DNA of 64,000 nucleotides, from NCBI RefSeq assembly GCF_017488845.2, contig NZ_CP083370.1, positions 2,232,001-2,296,000 of the forward strand, given 5' to 3'. Below, one piece after another: positions 38,669-48,809 of this stretch. Within the stretch, counting starts at the first letter, position 1. Each line of letters begins with the position of its first letter. The notes below the pieces were generated by a model. The model had not been told where the DNA came from. It did not search any database and was given only the letters and a program-made list of their open reading frames with translations. A program made the translations under genes and the position numbers. This DNA comes from Ensifer canadensis. GTDB lineage: Bacteria > Pseudomonadota > Alphaproteobacteria > Rhizobiales > Rhizobiaceae.

Positions 38669-39615
38669 ATCCGCCCCTCTTTCTTTCTCTCCGTCTCCTG
38701 CGCCTTCAGCATCTTGTCCCTCGCCTTCAAGGCAACTTCGCGCCGGGTGACCGCATCCGGCGTCAATTGAACTGTGGTTCGATCTTCCAGCCGCAGATCG
38801 ACTGCGGCGATGTCGCGCTCGAGCAGCTGGTGCTCGCTTTCCATCTCCGACAGAACCTTCATCGCACGGGCGACATCGTGTTCCGGCAGCTTGACGACGA
38901 TGCCGTTGTCGAGGCGCAGATCCCAGCGACGGCCGGCGACGCGCACGAAGGCCCTCACCCGCGAGCGAATCTCCGGCCAGCGGGAAAACTCGTCGTAGAA
39001 ATCGGCCGCTGCCGTCTCGGCGTCGCGGCCGACGAACAGCGGCAGGGCTGCAAACTTGTTGTCGCGCAGCGGCGCAATCGCGCTGCCGCTGCGCTCGATC
39101 AGCGACAGGTCGGAGCCGTGCTGCCAGATGCCAAAGGCCTTGCGCTCGGTGAGCGTGACTTCGATCGTGCTCGGATAGACCTTGCGAACCGTAACGCCCT
39201 GCACCCAGGGCAGTTCGGCGATCAGCTTGCGCGCTTCGATGATGTCGAGCGCCACCAGCGACGTCGTGCCGTCAAGGCCGAGCTGCTGCAGGATATCGAT
39301 CTCGGAGGTCTGCTCGTTGCCGGAGACGCGCACGTCCTCGATGGCAAAGCCGGCCGCCGTCGTCGATGCCTGCGCGACGTTCTGTGTATGGCCGCCGAGC
39401 GACATGCCGTAAAAGCCGGTGGCGGCGAAAAACGCGACGGCAGCGATCGTGCCGGTATGGGCTGGAAAGCGGACGCGGCCGCTGCCGAGGCTGACCAGGA
39501 AGCGAACGGCCTTGCGAAGCGGCCGCGGCAGAACGCGTGCGCCATCCGCCTCGGCAGCAACTGCGCCCAGCGGGTCACGAACTCTCTTGCCCCTTTTGCC
39601 CCTTACCGCAAGCAC
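38665..39615 (-). CDS. ftsQ: Cell division protein FtsQ
   Basis: A 316-residue bitopic membrane protein. A basic cytoplasmic tail precedes one membrane helix ([19 protein letters not shown]), then the periplasmic POTRA domain ([20 protein letters not shown]) and beta domain ([21 protein letters not shown]). It recruits FtsB/FtsL at the septum. The start is GTG 39615, with GGAGG 6 nt upstream, inside the end of ddl; the frame also has TTG 39636. Confidence 0.94.
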   Translation of the reverse strand: MLAVRGKRGKRVRDPLGAVAAEADGARVLPRPLRKAVRFLVSLGSGRVRFPAHTGTIAAVAFFAATGFYGMSLGGHTQNVAQASTTAAGFAIEDVRVSGNEQTSEIDILQQLGLDGTTSLVALDIIEARKLIAELPWVQGVTVRKVYPSTIEVTLTERKAFGIWQHGSDLSLIERSGSAIAPLRDNKFAALPLFVGRDAETAAADFYDEFSRWPEIRSRVRAFVRVAGRRWDLRLDNGIVVKLPEHDVARAMKVLSEMESEHQLLERDIAAVDLRLEDRTTVQLTPDAVTRREVALKARDKMLKAQETERKKEGRI

Positions 39616-40529
39616 GAAGCGTCCTCCACCATCCAAGTCAGAAACTCGCCAAAACCAAGGCCAGCATGCTGAGCCATCTCGGGCACCAGGGAGGTTGGGG
39701 TCATGCCGGGCTGGGTGTTGATTTCCAGCCAGATCAATTCGCCTTCACCGGAGGTACGGTCGTCGAAGCGAAAGTCGGATCGGCTGACGCCCCGGCAACC
39801 GATTGCCTGATGCGCCTTCAATGCGAGTGTTTGTATTTTTTGGTAAATATTTGGTGAAACCTGTGCCGGAATGACGTGTTGCGAGCCACCTTTTACGTAT
39901 TTGGAATCATAATCGTAGAAGGCGTGGCCCTGCGGGATGATTTCGGTGACGCCAAGCGCCTTATCGCCCATGACGCCGCAGGTGAGTTCGCGGCCGGCGA
40001 CATAACGTTCGACCATGATTCGGTCGCCATAACGCCACTCGCTCGAGGTAACGACCTGCGGCGGATGCGACTGATCTTCCTTGACGATGACGACGCCGAA
40101 GCTCGAGCCTTCGCTGACGGGCTTGACGACGTATGGCGGGCGCATCGGATGTTTCGGACCAAAGCCCCGGCGATCCATCACCAGCGCTTCGGCAACCGGA
40201 ACACCGGCGGCGGCGGCCACGTGCTTGGCCTGCGCCTTGTCCATGGCGAGTGCGGAGGCCAGAACGCCAGAATGGGTGTAGGGAATTTCCAGATATTCAA
40301 GAATGCCCTGGATCGTGCCATCCTCGCCGAACGGACCGTGAAGGGCGTTGAAGGCGACGTCCGGGCGCAGCGCGGCCAGAACCGAAGCGACATCGCGCGC
40401 GACGTCTACACGCGTAACGCGGAAACCTTCCGCTTCCAGAGCATCGGCGCATGCAGCCCCGGACGACAGGCTCACCGGTCGCTCCGAAGAAAATCCGCCC
40501 ATAAGGACAGCTACATGCTTGCCGTTCAT
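39603..40529 (-). CDS. ddl: D-alanine--D-alanine ligase
   Basis: A 308-residue ATP-grasp enzyme making the D-Ala-D-Ala dipeptide for the peptidoglycan stem. Seen: [14 protein letters not shown] at the N-terminus, [42 protein letters not shown], and the Mg-binding end [20 protein letters not shown]. Its end overlaps ftsQ by 13 bp. Upstream, the dcw order is broken by the aquaporin and transporter genes, so it must have its own promoter in 40530-40771. Confidence 0.96.
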   Translation of the reverse strand: MNGKHVAVLMGGFSSERPVSLSSGAACADALEAEGFRVTRVDVARDVASVLAALRPDVAFNALHGPFGEDGTIQGILEYLEIPYTHSGVLASALAMDKAQAKHVAAAAGVPVAEALVMDRRGFGPKHPMRPPYVVKPVSEGSSFGVVIVKEDQSHPPQVVTSSEWRYGDRIMVERYVAGRELTCGVMGDKALGVTEIIPQGHAFYDYDSKYVKGGSQHVIPAQVSPNIYQKIQTLALKAHQAIGCRGVSRSDFRFDDRTSGEGELIWLEINTQPGMTPTSLVPEMAQHAGLGFGEFLTWMVEDASCLR

Positions 40530-40771
40530 TCATACCCCCGAAAATACGTCACTATCGCAACGCTTGCTTGCGCCTGGCTGAATCCGGCAACGCGAGTCAC
40601 CGGTGGCCATCGGAGGCACTAGAACGGCATTATAGTTAATGAACCGTTTACTTTTATTAACCTTAGTCGGGAAACGATCGGCAGCCGTGCTCGAAAACGT
40701 TGCGATTACAACGCTTTCTGGCACGAAATCAGCGCGTTGGCGCGGCCTGTTTACACAAAACACAAACCGCT

Positions 40772-40810
40772 AAAAAATGAAGGCCCCGCACCAATTCGGT
40801 GCGAGGCCTT
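40772..40810 (-). terminator. Terminator of aqpZ
   Basis: AAGGCC/GGCCTT and CGCACC/GGTGCG form one long stem around AATT, followed on the minus strand by CATTTTTTA. Confidence 0.9.
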
Positions 40811-40861
40811 AACGATTGGCGGTATTTTCGGCTTAACGATCAGTCGTTTTTGCCGAAGCGA

Positions 40862-41548
40862 TTAATCGTCTTCACCGACGATTTTCCAGACGATTCCCGC
40901 GATCGCGGCGCCGACGATCGGAGCCAGCCAGAAGAGCCAAAGCTGCGAAAGCGCCCAGTCTCCAACGAATAGCGCCTGCCCTGTGGAGCGGGCCGGATTG
41001 ACCGATGTGTTGGTGACCGGGATCGACACCAGATGGATCAGCGTCAACGCCAGGCCGATGGCGATCGGCGCAAAGCCTGAGGGCACGCGGCCATGGGTGG
41101 CACCGAGAATGATGAACAGGAAGAAGAAGGTCATCACCACTTCCATCACCAGCGCGGCCGTCAGCGAATAGCCGCCGGGCGAATGTTCGCCATAGCCATT
41201 GGCGGCAAAGTCGCCGAGCTGGAAGTCCGCCTTGCCGCTGGCGACGACGTAGAGCACGGCTGCAGCGACGATCGCGCCCAGCACCTGGGCGATGATGTAG
41301 CCGATGAGGCTGGAGGCTGGGAACTTGCCGGCAACGGTCAGACCAACAGAAACGGCCGGGTTGAAATGGCCGCCGGAAATGCCGCCGACGGCATAGGCCA
41401 TGGTGAGAACGGTGAGGCCGAAGGCGAAGGAAACGCCGAGCAGGCCGATCCCAACAGCCGGAAACGCAGCCGCCAGCACCGCACTGCCGCAGCCGCCGAA
41501 AACGAGCCAGAATGTACCGAGAAATTCCGCAGAAAGCTTCTTGAACAT
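40862..41548 (-). CDS. aqpZ: Aquaporin Z
   Basis: A 228-residue water channel with six membrane helices. Both NPA loops are present ([12 protein letters not shown] and [12 protein letters not shown]), and the selectivity-filter region [12 protein letters not shown] matches water-selective AqpZ rather than glycerol facilitators. GGGAGCG lies 5 nt upstream of ATG 41548. It has its own terminator and sits between ddl and murB, with no functional link to wall synthesis except perhaps osmotic balance. Confidence 0.95.
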   Translation of the reverse strand: MFKKLSAEFLGTFWLVFGGCGSAVLAAAFPAVGIGLLGVSFAFGLTVLTMAYAVGGISGGHFNPAVSVGLTVAGKFPASSLIGYIIAQVLGAIVAAAVLYVVASGKADFQLGDFAANGYGEHSPGGYSLTAALVMEVVMTFFFLFIILGATHGRVPSGFAPIAIGLALTLIHLVSIPVTNTSVNPARSTGQALFVGDWALSQLWLFWLAPIVGAAIAGIVWKIVGEDD

Positions 41549-41871
41549 GCATTCGCTCCCGAAAACCGAAGCTGATCGCTTCAATCGCCCAGAGTTTGCC
41601 ACATTTTGATTCCGGTCAACCCCGGTTGTGACAGGGATGTCATCGCCCGCAAAACACGAAACCGCACGCCGGGCCTTCACTTGTCTGCCTATTTTAGGAG
41701 CAGCCGTGCCTATGATTCGCGCGAGCCATGCACCCTCGGAATAATGCTGCGCCACCCCTCGGATTCGTTCGCATTTCTTACGAATTCAGGGTTTCAACAT
41801 GCGGAAACTTGCGTTAAGACGCCCCGACCGCCTCCCAAGACGGCATGACATCCATATCAGGAACGACAACA

Positions 41872-43182
41872 ATGACAGACGCGACAACCTCCCTGTCGCC
41901 GAAGGATAGCGCGTTGCAGACGCCGGCAGTGAACTCCCCTGCCCGGGTGCTGTTCGCCAGCCTCGTCGGCACCACCATCGAATTCTTCGACTTCTACGTT
42001 TACGCCACCGCAGCGGTGCTCGTATTCCCGCATCTCTTCTTTCCGACGTCCGACCCGACATCGGCCATGCTGCAATCCTTCGCCACCTTCTCCATCGCCT
42101 TCTTCGCCCGCCCGTTCGGCGCAGTGATCTTCGGCCATTTCGGCGACAAGGTCGGCCGCAAGGCGACGCTGGTCGCAGCGCTGATGACCATGGGCATTTC
42201 CACCGTCGTCATTGGCCTCTTGCCGACCTACGCGTCGATCGGCGTCGCGGCCCCGCTCTTGCTCGCCCTTTGCCGCTTCGGCCAGGGCCTCGGCCTCGGT
42301 GGCGAATGGGGCGGCGCCGTGCTGCTCGCAACCGAGAACGCGCCCGAGGGCAAGCGCACATGGTATGCCATGTTCCCGCAGCTCGGCGCCCCGATCGGCT
42401 TCATCCTGTCGGCCGGTACCTTCCTCATCCTCGGCGAAGTCATGACAGATGAGGCCTTCCTCGCCTGGGGATGGCGCGTGCCCTTCATTGCCAGCATCCT
42501 GCTGGTTATCGTCGGCCTCTATGTCCGCCTGAAGATCACCGAGACGCCGGAATTCCAGAAGGCGATCGACAAGCACGAGCGCGTCCAGGTTCCGATCGCG
42601 CAGATCTTCCGGTTCCACAAGCGCAGCCTCGTGCTCGGCACCTTCGTGGCGCTTGCCACCTTCGTCTTGTTCTACCTGATGACGGTGTTCTCTTTGTCCT
42701 GGGGCACGGCCAAGCTCGGCTATTCGCGTGAGCAGTTCCTCGTCGTGCAGATGACCGGTGTCGTCTTCTTCGGCCTGATGATCCCGGTCTCGGGCATCCT
42801 GTCGGACCGCTACGGCCGCCGCCTGGTGCTGATCATCACCACCATCGGCATCGGCGCCTTCGGCCTGGTCATGGCACCGCTCATGGCCGGCGGTCTCGGC
42901 GGCGCCTTCCTGTTCTCCATCCTCGGCCTCGGCCTGATGGGGCTCACCTATGGTCCGATTGGCGCAGCACTCGCCGCCCCCTTCCCGACCTCGGTGCGTT
43001 ATACCGGCGCGTCGATGACCTTCAACCTCGCCGGCATCTTCGGCGCGTCGCTCGCGCCCTACATCGCCACCTGGCTTGCGACCAACTACAGCCTCGACCA
43101 TGTCGGCTACTATCTGCTGGGGGCCGCTGCGATCACGCTCGTTTGCCTGGTGCTGTCGACGGAAGAAGAGGTTTCGGCCTGA
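41872..43182 (+). CDS. MFS transporter, metabolite:proton symporter (ProP/KgtP-like)
   Basis: A 436-residue inner-membrane carrier with 12 hydrophobic segments. Family signatures are GTTIEFFDFYVYATAA (first helix), FGHFGDKVGRKATLV (loop 2-3) and RFGQGLGLGGEWGGAVLLA (helix 4-5), all typical of the MHS group that imports organic acids, betaines or proline with protons. The start chosen is ATG 41872, with AGGAA about 9 nt upstream; ATG 41845 is possible. It faces opposite to its neighbours in the dcw region. The substrate is unknown. Confidence 0.92.
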   Translation: MTDATTSLSPKDSALQTPAVNSPARVLFASLVGTTIEFFDFYVYATAAVLVFPHLFFPTSDPTSAMLQSFATFSIAFFARPFGAVIFGHFGDKVGRKATLVAALMTMGISTVVIGLLPTYASIGVAAPLLLALCRFGQGLGLGGEWGGAVLLATENAPEGKRTWYAMFPQLGAPIGFILSAGTFLILGEVMTDEAFLAWGWRVPFIASILLVIVGLYVRLKITETPEFQKAIDKHERVQVPIAQIFRFHKRSLVLGTFVALATFVLFYLMTVFSLSWGTAKLGYSREQFLVVQMTGVVFFGLMIPVSGILSDRYGRRLVLIITTIGIGAFGLVMAPLMAGGLGGAFLFSILGLGLMGLTYGPIGAALAAPFPTSVRYTGASMTFNLAGIFGASLAPYIATWLATNYSLDHVGYYLLGAAAITLVCLVLSTEEEVSA

Positions 43183-43220
43183 TTTCTGTTGCGCCTCGCC
43201 ACACACGCGGCCTGTTCCAC

Positions 43221-43260
43221 AAAAAACGAAAGAGCCGCAGCGACAACGCTGCGGCTCTTT
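43221..43260. terminator. Bidirectional terminator
   Basis: A 14-bp stem (AAAGAGCCGCAGCG and its complement) with a 4-nt loop. A T-run flanks it on the minus side and TTT on the plus side, so it serves the MFS gene and the convergent orphan gene. Confidence 0.9.
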
Positions 43261-43300
43261 CCGTGGGCCAGTTCTGGTAGCCAAGTCTCCGACCAGTTGC

Positions 43301-43747
43301 CTAGTCCGAACTTGCTCCGATGAAGATAGTTGCAGTTGCATCCGTTCTGAAGAGAAACGCGAAGTCCCAAAACACGGGATAGGCGGGATGCCCGTTGCTA
43401 AGCCAGAAGGTCTCGATTGTTGCTGATGTCTTGACCATCGTGTCGACCTGCGCCTTGAGCAGCTCAACTAAGGAAGTGAATTGTCCGGATTTAAGTGCTG
43501 TACTTGATGGACCAGCGCTAGAGTCACCAACATACAGCACGGCTTCCATAACCTCCGGCCACACCGACCCACTTTGTACTTCTTCTATTCCGCCCAACAC
43601 AGCTCCTGTCCCCAACACCATCTGAACAATTGCAGTTGAATCTATCTGGCTCCCCAGTTGCACCTCGTACAACTTCAGAAAAACGGAATAATTTGTTGAA
43701 CCAGCATTCAAAATGGCAGCGATTTTTCCCAGAGTTCCCTGATCCAT
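43301..43747 (-). CDS. Orphan protein of unknown function inside the dcw region
   Basis: A 148-residue protein starting MDQGTLGKIAAILNAGSTN. It has no signal peptide and one moderately hydrophobic stretch (IVQMVLGTGAVLGGI). The C-terminal part is rich in aromatic residues (FWLSNGHPAYPVFWDFAFLF). No family is recognised. The gene is clearly less GC-rich than its neighbours, has a weak ribosome site, and lies between the MFS terminator and a dispersed repeat next to murB. These features suggest acquisition by transfer. It could be a small effector-like or immunity-like protein, but nothing in sequence proves a role. Confidence 0.6.
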   Translation of the reverse strand: MDQGTLGKIAAILNAGSTNYSVFLKLYEVQLGSQIDSTAIVQMVLGTGAVLGGIEEVQSGSVWPEVMEAVLYVGDSSAGPSSTALKSGQFTSLVELLKAQVDTMVKTSATIETFWLSNGHPAYPVFWDFAFLFRTDATATIFIGASSD

Positions 43748-43910
43748 TGTTAGTCCAGACGTTAGAGTATGCGGAAGTTAGCAGGTGCCAGCTTGGTTGC
43801 GGCACGTCATGACAAGTTGGCTTTAGCCCGCGACCCTCGTTGCCAGCAAGCTCTGATCTTGTCTCCCTGAATCCAATTTCCTGGATCCAGCCTCCGCGCA
43901 AAGATGCCGA

Positions 43911-43953
43911 CCTGGACCCGTGGATGCGAGGATCAAGCCCAAGCATGACGGCG
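43911..43953. repeat. Dispersed palindromic repeat, family D
   Basis: Carries GGACCCGTGGATGCGAGGAT and CAAGCCCAAGCATGACG, resembling the common alphaproteobacterial intergenic unit with GCATCCACG and GAGCATGAC. A frame across it on the minus strand reads LDPRIHGS, a frequent artefact. It borders the orphan gene region on the murB side. Confidence 0.55.
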
Positions 43954-43992
43954 AGAGAAAGAGACTCCGGCTGAGGACGCCAGAAAAGCGAA

Positions 43993-44022
43993 AAGGGCCG
44001 CAGCGTTGCCGCTGCGGCCCTT
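43993..44022 (-). terminator. Terminator of murB (end of proximal dcw block)
   Basis: AAGGGCCGCAGCG and its complement form a 13-bp stem with 4-nt loop, then TTCGCTTTTC on the minus strand, 22 bp after the murB stop. Confidence 0.93.
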
Positions 44023-44044
44023 CATAAAACTATTCCCATAAGCC

Positions 44045-45019
44045 TCAGGCGATGCCGCGGCCGAGGAATTCCTTGATCTCGTAGCCCGGCATGAAGGTAC
44101 CGATGCGCTTGATTTCCCACTCCAGCCGAACACCGGAATGTTCGAGCACGCGGTTCCGCACGGTTTCGCCGAGATATTCGAGCTCGTAGCCCGTCGCCTG
44201 ACCGGTGTTGATCATGAAGTTGCAATGCAGCGGCGACATCTGCGCGCTGCCAATCATCATGCCGCGGCAACCCGCTTCGTCGATCAGCTTCCAGGCCGAA
44301 TGTCCCTCCGGGTTCTTGAAGGTCGATCCCCCCGTCTTTTCGCGAATCGGCTGCACGGTTTCGCGGTGCTGGCGCACGGCGTCCATGTCGGTGCGGATCT
44401 TGTTCTTGTCCTCGGGATAACCTTCGAAGATGGCGTGCGTGAAGATTAGGTCCTTAGCCGCCGCGGAATGGCGATAGCCATAGCCCATGTCGGCATTCGA
44501 CAGCACATGCGTATTGCCCTGACGATCGACCGCGTGCACCTCGACGACGCGCTCGCGGGTCTCCGAGCCGTTGGCGCCGGCGTTCATGCGCAATGCGCCG
44601 CCGATCGCGCCAGGAATGCCGTAGTAGAAATAGAAGCCGCCGATGCCGTTATCGAGCGCCATCGCCGCAATGTTCTTGTCCGGGCAGATCGCGCCGGCCT
44701 TGATGCGGTTCTCGCCGACGAGTTCGAGATCGCCAAAACCCTTGGCCGAAAGCCGGATGACGACACCAGGAATGCCACCGTCACGAACCAAAAGGTTCGA
44801 GCCGACACCCATGACCATGACGGGTACATCAGCCGGAACCAGCTTCAGGAAGGTGATGAGATCGTCAGTGTCGTGCGGCTGGAACATCAGCTCGGCAAGA
44901 CCGCCGGCGCGGAACCAGGTCACGCGATCCATCGGCGCATCGGGCGTGATGCGGCCGCGAACGGCGCTGACTCCGCTTCCGAGTGCTTCGAGTAGTTTCT
45001 GACCGTTGACCTGTTTCAT
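44045..45019 (-). CDS. murB: UDP-N-acetylmuramate dehydrogenase
   Basis: A 324-residue FAD enzyme that reduces the enolpyruvyl group to make UDP-MurNAc. FAD contacts are visible at [13 protein letters not shown] and [38 protein letters not shown] and [23 protein letters not shown] are active-site segments, the latter typical of type I/II MurB. It is last in the proximal dcw block; ATG 45019 follows the murC stop by 2 nt. Confidence 0.96.
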   Translation of the reverse strand: MKQVNGQKLLEALGSGVSAVRGRITPDAPMDRVTWFRAGGLAELMFQPHDTDDLITFLKLVPADVPVMVMGVGSNLLVRDGGIPGVVIRLSAKGFGDLELVGENRIKAGAICPDKNIAAMALDNGIGGFYFYYGIPGAIGGALRMNAGANGSETRERVVEVHAVDRQGNTHVLSNADMGYGYRHSAAAKDLIFTHAIFEGYPEDKNKIRTDMDAVRQHRETVQPIREKTGGSTFKNPEGHSAWKLIDEAGCRGMMIGSAQMSPLHCNFMINTGQATGYELEYLGETVRNRVLEHSGVRLEWEIKRIGTFMPGYEIKEFLGRGIA

Positions 45020-45021
45020 GC

Positions 45022-46431
45022 TCAATTTCCTGAAATGTCTGCGAGTTCCCGTGGCAGGGCAGCGGCCCAGTAGGTGATGCTGCCAGCCCCCAAGAGAACC
45101 ACAAAATCACCCGGCTGCGCAATCTTGCTGACAACCGGCGCGATTGTTTCGGGTCCGACCACATGCCGGGCGTCGCGATGACCGCCGGCCTTGATGCGGT
45201 TGACGAGCTCTTCGGCGTTGACGCCGTCGATCGCTTCCTCCCCGGCCGCATAGACAGGCGCGATCAGAACCGTGTCGGCGTCGTTGAAGCAGGCTGAAAA
45301 ATCTTCGAACAGGCTCGCAAGGCGCGAGTAGCGGTGCGGCTGGTGCACGGCGATGATGCGGCCCTGGCATGCCTCGCGCGCCGCCTTGAGCACGGCCTTG
45401 ATCTCGACCGGATGGTGGCCGTAGTCGTCATAGATGCGCACGCCGTTCCAGTCGCCGGTAAAGGTGAAGCGCCGCTTGACGCCGCCGAAGGAGGCAAGCC
45501 CCTTGGCGATCGCCTCGGGGCTGACGCCGAGGCGCTGGGCGACCGCGATCGCGGCCGTGGCGTTCGACACATTGTGGCGGCCGGGCATCGGCAGGCGCAG
45601 ATCCTTCATCGAGATCACCTGGCCGGTGCGGCGACGGCGGATCTCGATATCGAAGACGGAAGTGGCACCGTCCATGCGGATGTTGAGGAAACGAACGTCG
45701 GCCTGCGGGTTTTCGCCGTAGGTGATGACCTTGCGGTCCTCGATCTTGCTGACCATGGTCTGCACTTCGGGGTGATCGAGGCAGAGCACGCCGAAACCGT
45801 AGAATGGCACGTTCTCGACGAACTGGCGGAACGCGGCGCGCACGGCGTCGAAATTGCCGTAGTGGTCGAGATGCTCAGGGTCGATGTTGGTGACGACGGC
45901 GACATCGGCAGGCAGCTTGAGGAAGGTCCCGTCGGACTCGTCGGCCTCGACCACCATCCACTTGCCCTCACCCATGCGGGCATTGGTGCCGTAGGCATTG
46001 ATGATGCCGCCGTTGATGACGGTCGGGTCGAGCCCACCGGCATCGAGAAGGGCAGCAACCATCGAGGTCGTCGTCGTCTTGCCGTGGGTGCCGCCGATGG
46101 CGATCGCATTGCGGAAGCGCATCAGCTCGGCCAGCATCTCGGCGCGGCGCACGACCGGCAGCAGTTTTTCACGGGCGGCGATCAGTTCGGGATTGTCCTT
46201 CTTGATCGCGGTCGACACGACGACCACTTCGGCATCGCCGATGTTCTCGGCCTTGTGGCCGACGTAGACCTCGATGCCCTTTTCGCGCAGCCGCTGGACA
46301 TTGGCGCTATCAGACTGATCGGAGCCCTGCACCCGGTGACCGAGATTGTGCAGCACCTCGGCAATACCGCTCATGCCGATACCGCCGATACCGATAAAAT
46401 GAACCAGACCGATCGTCTTCGGCATTTTCAT
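45022..46431 (-). CDS. murC: UDP-N-acetylmuramate--L-alanine ligase
   Basis: A 469-residue Mur ligase adding the first residue, L-Ala, to UDP-MurNAc. The N-terminal [16 protein letters not shown] (UDP-binding), ATP loop [14 protein letters not shown], and [14 protein letters not shown] in the third domain are standard MurC motifs. Its start overlaps the murG stop by 4 bp. Transcribed with the rest of the proximal dcw block. Confidence 0.97.
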   Translation of the reverse strand: MKMPKTIGLVHFIGIGGIGMSGIAEVLHNLGHRVQGSDQSDSANVQRLREKGIEVYVGHKAENIGDAEVVVVSTAIKKDNPELIAAREKLLPVVRRAEMLAELMRFRNAIAIGGTHGKTTTTSMVAALLDAGGLDPTVINGGIINAYGTNARMGEGKWMVVEADESDGTFLKLPADVAVVTNIDPEHLDHYGNFDAVRAAFRQFVENVPFYGFGVLCLDHPEVQTMVSKIEDRKVITYGENPQADVRFLNIRMDGATSVFDIEIRRRRTGQVISMKDLRLPMPGRHNVSNATAAIAVAQRLGVSPEAIAKGLASFGGVKRRFTFTGDWNGVRIYDDYGHHPVEIKAVLKAAREACQGRIIAVHQPHRYSRLASLFEDFSACFNDADTVLIAPVYAAGEEAIDGVNAEELVNRIKAGGHRDARHVVGPETIAPVVSKIAQPGDFVVLLGAGSITYWAAALPRELADISGN

Positions 46432-47552
46432 GAGCGCTTTTCCTTGAATGTCTCGACTGTCAAACCGCTGGCAATAGCCTCTACCATCGATGCAAGCAAG
46501 CGCGCGGCGTCCGGCTTTCCGGTTTCGCGCGCATTGGCGGCCATCTGCGCCAGCGATTGTGGATTGGCCATGGCCTCAGCAAGAATGCCGGCAAGGCGCT
46601 CGGCGGTCAGCTCCGCCTGGGCGATCACCTTTGCGCCGCCCTTGGCGGCAATCGCCGCGGCATTGGCCGCCTGATCGTGATCGAGCGCATAAGGATAGGG
46701 AACGAGGATCGCCGGCCGGCCGATGACCGCAAGCTCGGAAACCGTCGAGGCGCCCGAGCGGCAGATGACCAGCTGGGCGCCGGCGATGCGCTCGGCCATA
46801 TCGGTGAAGAACGGCGAGACCTCGGCGGGAACGCCGAGCTTCTCATAGGTGGCGATGACGCCGTCGCGATCTTCCGGACGCGCCTGCTGCGTCACCGTCA
46901 GCCGCTGGCGAAGTGCGTCGTCGAGACGGCAGATCGCCTGGGGGATCGCCTTCGAGAAATATTGCGCGCCCTGGCTACCGCCGAAGACGACGAGATGGAA
47001 CGGCGCTTCGCCCGCCGCCGCGACATAAGGCACCTTGGCAGCATCGAGCACGGCCGGACGCACCGGGTTGCCCGTCGTCACCGTCTTGGCGGCAAAGGTA
47101 CCGGTGCCCTCGGGCAGGAAGCCGCCGGCGATCGCCTTGACGCGGGAGGCGAGCGCCTTGTTGGCACGACCCATGACAGCGTTCTGTTCATGGATCATCG
47201 ACGGCACGCCCATGCCGGTTGCCGCCAGCAGCGGCGGCACGGTCGGGTAGCCGCCGAAACCGACGACGGCCTTCGGCCGCAGCCGGGCGATCAGCTGGCG
47301 CGCGGCACGCATGCCGGTCCAGAGCGTCCACAGCGAGCGCACGACATGAATGGGGTTCTTCGAGCCGATGGTTGCCGACGGCACCACATGCACCTCGTCT
47401 GCCGGGAACTTGCCGGCGAAACGCTCGGCGCGACTGTCGGTCACCAGATGCACCGAATAGCCGTTGGCCTTCAGCTCATGGGCGAGCGCCTCGGCCGGGA
47501 ACAGATGGCCGCCGGTACCCCCGGCGGCAAGAAGGATAATGCCTTTGGTCAT
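46428..47552 (-). CDS. murG: Lipid II synthase: UDP-GlcNAc:undecaprenyl-PP-MurNAc-pentapeptide GlcNAc transferase
   Basis: A 374-residue GT28 glycosyltransferase acting at the inner face of the membrane. It has the first glycine loop [40 protein letters not shown] and the UDP-GlcNAc site [25 protein letters not shown]. 3 nt separate it from the ftsW stop. Confidence 0.97.
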   Translation of the reverse strand: MTKGIILLAAGGTGGHLFPAEALAHELKANGYSVHLVTDSRAERFAGKFPADEVHVVPSATIGSKNPIHVVRSLWTLWTGMRAARQLIARLRPKAVVGFGGYPTVPPLLAATGMGVPSMIHEQNAVMGRANKALASRVKAIAGGFLPEGTGTFAAKTVTTGNPVRPAVLDAAKVPYVAAAGEAPFHLVVFGGSQGAQYFSKAIPQAICRLDDALRQRLTVTQQARPEDRDGVIATYEKLGVPAEVSPFFTDMAERIAGAQLVICRSGASTVSELAVIGRPAILVPYPYALDHDQAANAAAIAAKGGAKVIAQAELTAERLAGILAEAMANPQSLAQMAANARETGKPDAARLLASMVEAIASGLTVETFKEKRS

Positions 47553-47555
47553 TCT

Positions 47556-48710
47556 TTACTCCGCCGGCACGCCAATGCCGGACCGAAACAGGCTACGCTC
47601 CACGGCGCGCTTCTCTGGGCGATGGCGCGTGAGCGCCAGGATGAAGCCGGCGGTGACGCAGATCGCCACCATGGACGAGCCGCCATAGGAGATCAGCGGC
47701 AGGGTCATGCCCTTGGCCGGAAGCAGTTCGAGGTTCACGCCGATGTTGATCATCGACTGGATGCCGATCTGCAGCACGAGGCCGGCAACGGCGAAGCGGT
47801 TGAAGTCGTTGCGCTCGCGGAAGGCGTGGTTGAGGCCGCGCAGCACCAGGAAGGCGAAGATCATCACGATCAGCATGCAGAAGACGATGCCGAATTCTTC
47901 AGCCGCCACCGAGAACACGAAGTCGGTGTGGCTATCGGGAATGATGCGCTTGACGATGCCTTCGCCCGGACCGCGGCCGAACCAGTCGCCGCGGATGATC
48001 GCCTCGCGCGCCGTGTCCATCTGGAAGGTATCGCCCTCCCCGGTCAGGAATTTGTCGATACGGCCGGCCACGTGCGGCAGCATGGTATAGGCGACGAAGA
48101 AGCCGCCGAAGGCAGCGCCGGCGAGCACGATGATCCACAGCCACGGCATGCCGGCCATGAAGAACATGCCGCCCCAGACCGCGGTCGTCAGGATCGTCTG
48201 GCCAAGGTCGGGCTGGGCGACGAGCAGCGCGCCGACAATGCCGAAGAGCAGGATGGCAAAGAGATTGCCGGGAATTTCCGGCTGGCGCGCATGTTCCGAA
48301 AACAACCAGGCGCAGACGACCACGAAGGCTGGCTTCATGAATTCCGAGGGCTGGATGGAAATGCCGGCGATTGAGATCCAGCGCATCGAGCCCTTGACCT
48401 CCTGGCCGATGAACAGCACCAGCACCATCATCGCGAGCGACACGCCGAGCAGGATGATCGCGGCGCGGCGCACCTGCCTCGGCGACAGGAAGGAGATGGC
48501 GACCATCACCACCAGCGACGGCAAGAGGAAGACGGCGTGGCGCTTGACGAAGTGGAAGCTGTCGAGGCCGATGCGCTCGGCGACCGCCGGGCTTGCCGCA
48601 AACGACAGCATGAAGCCCACGCCCATCAACAGGATGAAGGTCGCCAGGAAGAACCTGTCGATCGTCCAGAACCAGTCGGCCACAGGGCCACGTTCGGCTC
48701 GGCTTACCAT
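47556..48710 (-). CDS. ftsW: Septal peptidoglycan polymerase FtsW (SEDS)
   Basis: A 384-residue membrane protein with about ten helices. SEDS motifs include GSMRWISIAGISIQPSEFMKP, AQPDLGQTILTT and the ending KGMTLPLISYGGSSM. It polymerises lipid II at the septum with its partner FtsI, encoded in the same cluster. Followed directly by murG. Confidence 0.96.
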   Translation of the reverse strand: MVSRAERGPVADWFWTIDRFFLATFILLMGVGFMLSFAASPAVAERIGLDSFHFVKRHAVFLLPSLVVMVAISFLSPRQVRRAAIILLGVSLAMMVLVLFIGQEVKGSMRWISIAGISIQPSEFMKPAFVVVCAWLFSEHARQPEIPGNLFAILLFGIVGALLVAQPDLGQTILTTAVWGGMFFMAGMPWLWIIVLAGAAFGGFFVAYTMLPHVAGRIDKFLTGEGDTFQMDTAREAIIRGDWFGRGPGEGIVKRIIPDSHTDFVFSVAAEEFGIVFCMLIVMIFAFLVLRGLNHAFRERNDFNRFAVAGLVLQIGIQSMINIGVNLELLPAKGMTLPLISYGGSSMVAICVTAGFILALTRHRPEKRAVERSLFRSGIGVPAE

Positions 48711-48809
48711 CTGTCAGTCCCCTTTATCAGGCGCGCCTGCGCCAAACGTCCGAAACCCCGGCATCACCGCCACCCGTCGCGCGCCGGATGGGCGCGCGGA
48801 CGGCGAGCG

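Noticed and set aside
43524..43946. Minus-strand frame with LDPRIHGS start
   Set aside because: Overlaps the orphan gene and crosses a dispersed palindromic repeat known to generate such spurious frames.
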